Source of the DNA: an uncultured Gammaproteobacteria bacterium
GTDB lineage: Bacteria > Pseudomonadota > Gammaproteobacteria > SZUA-140
Assembly: GCA_945788675.1 (NCBI GenBank)
Contig: CALZMY010000187.1
Location: forward strand, 1 to 14,794
DNA: 14,794 nucleotides
Reading direction: 5' to 3'
The position numbers were made by a program, and so were the translations under genes. Under the pieces are notes generated by a model that did no database searches, was not told where the DNA came from, and was given only the letters and a program-made list of their open reading frames with translations. This document shows positions 13,824 through 14,794 of this stretch, piece after piece. Position 1 is the stretch's first letter. Each line of letters starts with the position of its first letter.

Positions 13824-14794
13824 GTAGCAAGGAACATATCTGGGTCATCGATGATGATCGCTCGATTCGCTGGGTGTTAGAAAAAGCACTCGCAAAGGCT
13901 GACATGGAGACCACCTGCTTCAAGAGCGCTGCCGGTGTGCTGGAAAAGCTGGCTAGCGAACAGCCTGATGCCATCATCACCGATATCCGCATGCCCGGCA
14001 TGGATGGGCTGGCACTGCTTGAAAGCATCAAAAGCAACTACCCGGATCTGCCGACCATTATCATGACCGCTCATTCCGATCTCGATAGCGCAGTGGCCGC
14101 TTATGAAGGCGGCGCCTTTGAGTACCTGCCTAAACCATTCGATATCAGTGAAGCCACCGAACTGGTTAAGCGGGCCATCAAGCAGCGTCGCCGCACACAG
14201 AATAATGGTAGCCCCTCGGCCGGCCAGCCAGTGGCCACCGAGATCATCGGTGAGGCGCCGGCCATGCAGGAGGTCTTTCGCGCCATCGGTCGTCTCTCAC
14301 GCTCCAACATGACAGTCTTAATCACTGGTCAGTCCGGTACCGGTAAGGAGCTTGTGGCACATGCACTGCACCGTCATAGTCCGCGCGCCAAAGGGCCATT
14401 CATCGCCATTAATACTGCTGCGATCCCCAAGGAGCTACTGGAATCCGAACTCTTTGGTCACGAACGTGGTGCCTTCACTGGCGCGCAGGCACTGCGTGCC
14501 GGTCGTTTTGAACAGGCCAACGGCGGCACGCTCTTTCTCGACGAGATTGGCGATATGCCTGTCGAACTGCAAACACGCCTGCTGCGCGTGCTTTCCGATG
14601 GGGAGTTCTATCGCGTCGGGGGTCATACCTCGGTCAAAAGCGATGTCCGCATCATCGCAGCGACCCATCAAGACCTCGAAGAACGCGTGAGTGATAGCCT
14701 GTTCCGCGAAGATCTCTATCATCGCCTCAATGTCATTCGCATCCATATCCCGTCGCTAAGTGAGCGCAGCGAAGACATCAACATGATGGCCGAC
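13820..14794 (+). CDS. ntrC: Nitrogen regulation response regulator NtrC (GlnG), 3'-truncated by the window
   Basis: The frame is open from ATG 13820 to the last base, giving 325 residues without a stop. Residues about 5-120 are a receiver domain: acidic IDDDRSIRW, phospho-acceptor Asp55 in TDIRMPGMDG, Thr in IIMTAHSDLDSA, and Lys in YLPKPFD. A linker follows, then the AAA+ sigma-54 activation domain. It has EIIGEAPAMQEVFRAIGRL, Walker A GQSGTGKE at 170-177 (Gln where E. coli has Glu), ELFGHERGAFTGA with the sigma-54 contact loop GAFTGA at 217-222, Walker B GGTLFLDEIGDMP, and FREDLYHRLNVIRI. The C-terminal DNA-binding helix-turn-helix is outside the window. It overlaps ntrB by four bases. Its predicted targets here are the glnA enhancer and the palindrome before ntrB. 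Confidence 0.97.
   Translation, partial: MSSKEHIWVIDDDRSIRWVLEKALAKADMETTCFKSAAGVLEKLASEQPDAIITDIRMPGMDGLALLESIKSNYPDLPTIIMTAHSDLDSAVAAYEGGAFEYLPKPFDISEATELVKRAIKQRRRTQNNGSPSAGQPVATEIIGEAPAMQEVFRAIGRLSRSNMTVLITGQSGTGKELVAHALHRHSPRAKGPFIAINTAAIPKELLESELFGHERGAFTGAQALRAGRFEQANGGTLFLDEIGDMPVELQTRLLRVLSDGEFYRVGGHTSVKSDVRIIAATHQDLEERVSDSLFREDLYHRLNVIRIHIPSLSERSEDINMMAD

Overview
The window looks like a chromosomal segment from a gammaproteobacterium. The evidence is a GlyRS of the separate alpha/beta type (glyQ, glyS) followed by gmhB and a plsC-type acyltransferase, an enterobacterial-type glnA...ntrB-ntrC nitrogen cluster in which the key residues keep E. coli numbering (GlnA Tyr397, NtrB His139), and a DUF4124 protein between glnA and ntrB. 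The lineage cannot be fixed more closely; the TusA/PP-loop pair and the rhodanese-MoeB protein would suit a sulfur-oxidising relative, but that is inference. Most of the window is conserved housekeeping sequence.

Layout, left to right. (1) 2-424: C-terminal end of a GAF-domain protein. (2) 672-1862, plus strand: MoeB/ThiF adenylyltransferase with an N-terminal rhodanese domain. A long perfect hairpin (1868-1910) separates it from the convergent minus-strand block. (3) 8090 down to 1920, minus strand: glyQ, glyS, gmhB, a 1-acylglycerol-3-phosphate acyltransferase, a polytopic membrane protein of unknown function, and a periplasmic YceI-family protein. This probable operon is interrupted between gmhB and the acyltransferase by a 292-bp non-coding element (4149-4440). 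The element has long imperfect terminal inverted repeats and an internal 18/19-bp minisatellite. (4) 8282-8887, plus strand: an unrecognised 201-residue conserved-looking protein. (5) 9004-10281, plus strand: a PP-loop (SGGLDS) predicted RNA-thiolation enzyme whose stop codon directly abuts the start of a TusA-like sulfur carrier. They form a two-gene unit behind an extended -10 promoter that carries a perfect 16-bp palindrome. (6) 10317-14794, plus strand: the nitrogen-control cluster. glnA has a predicted NtrC site and a sigma-54 -24/-12 promoter and ends in a strong terminator. A secreted DUF4124 protein follows, then an NtrC-like palindrome, ntrB, and ntrC, which overlaps ntrB by 4 bases and runs off the window.

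How the genes work together: NtrB/NtrC sense nitrogen status through PII and activate glnA from the sigma-54 promoter, and the palindrome before ntrB suggests autoregulation as in E. coli glnL. The glyQ block joins translation (GlyRS) to envelope biogenesis (heptose for LPS, phosphatidic acid). The PP-loop/TusA pair is best read as a dedicated sulfur-relay and RNA-modification module.

The two items most worth following are the MITE-like element with its G-run-variable minisatellite and the PP-loop/TusA pair. I see no CRISPR array, tRNA, rRNA, intact transposase or phage gene.
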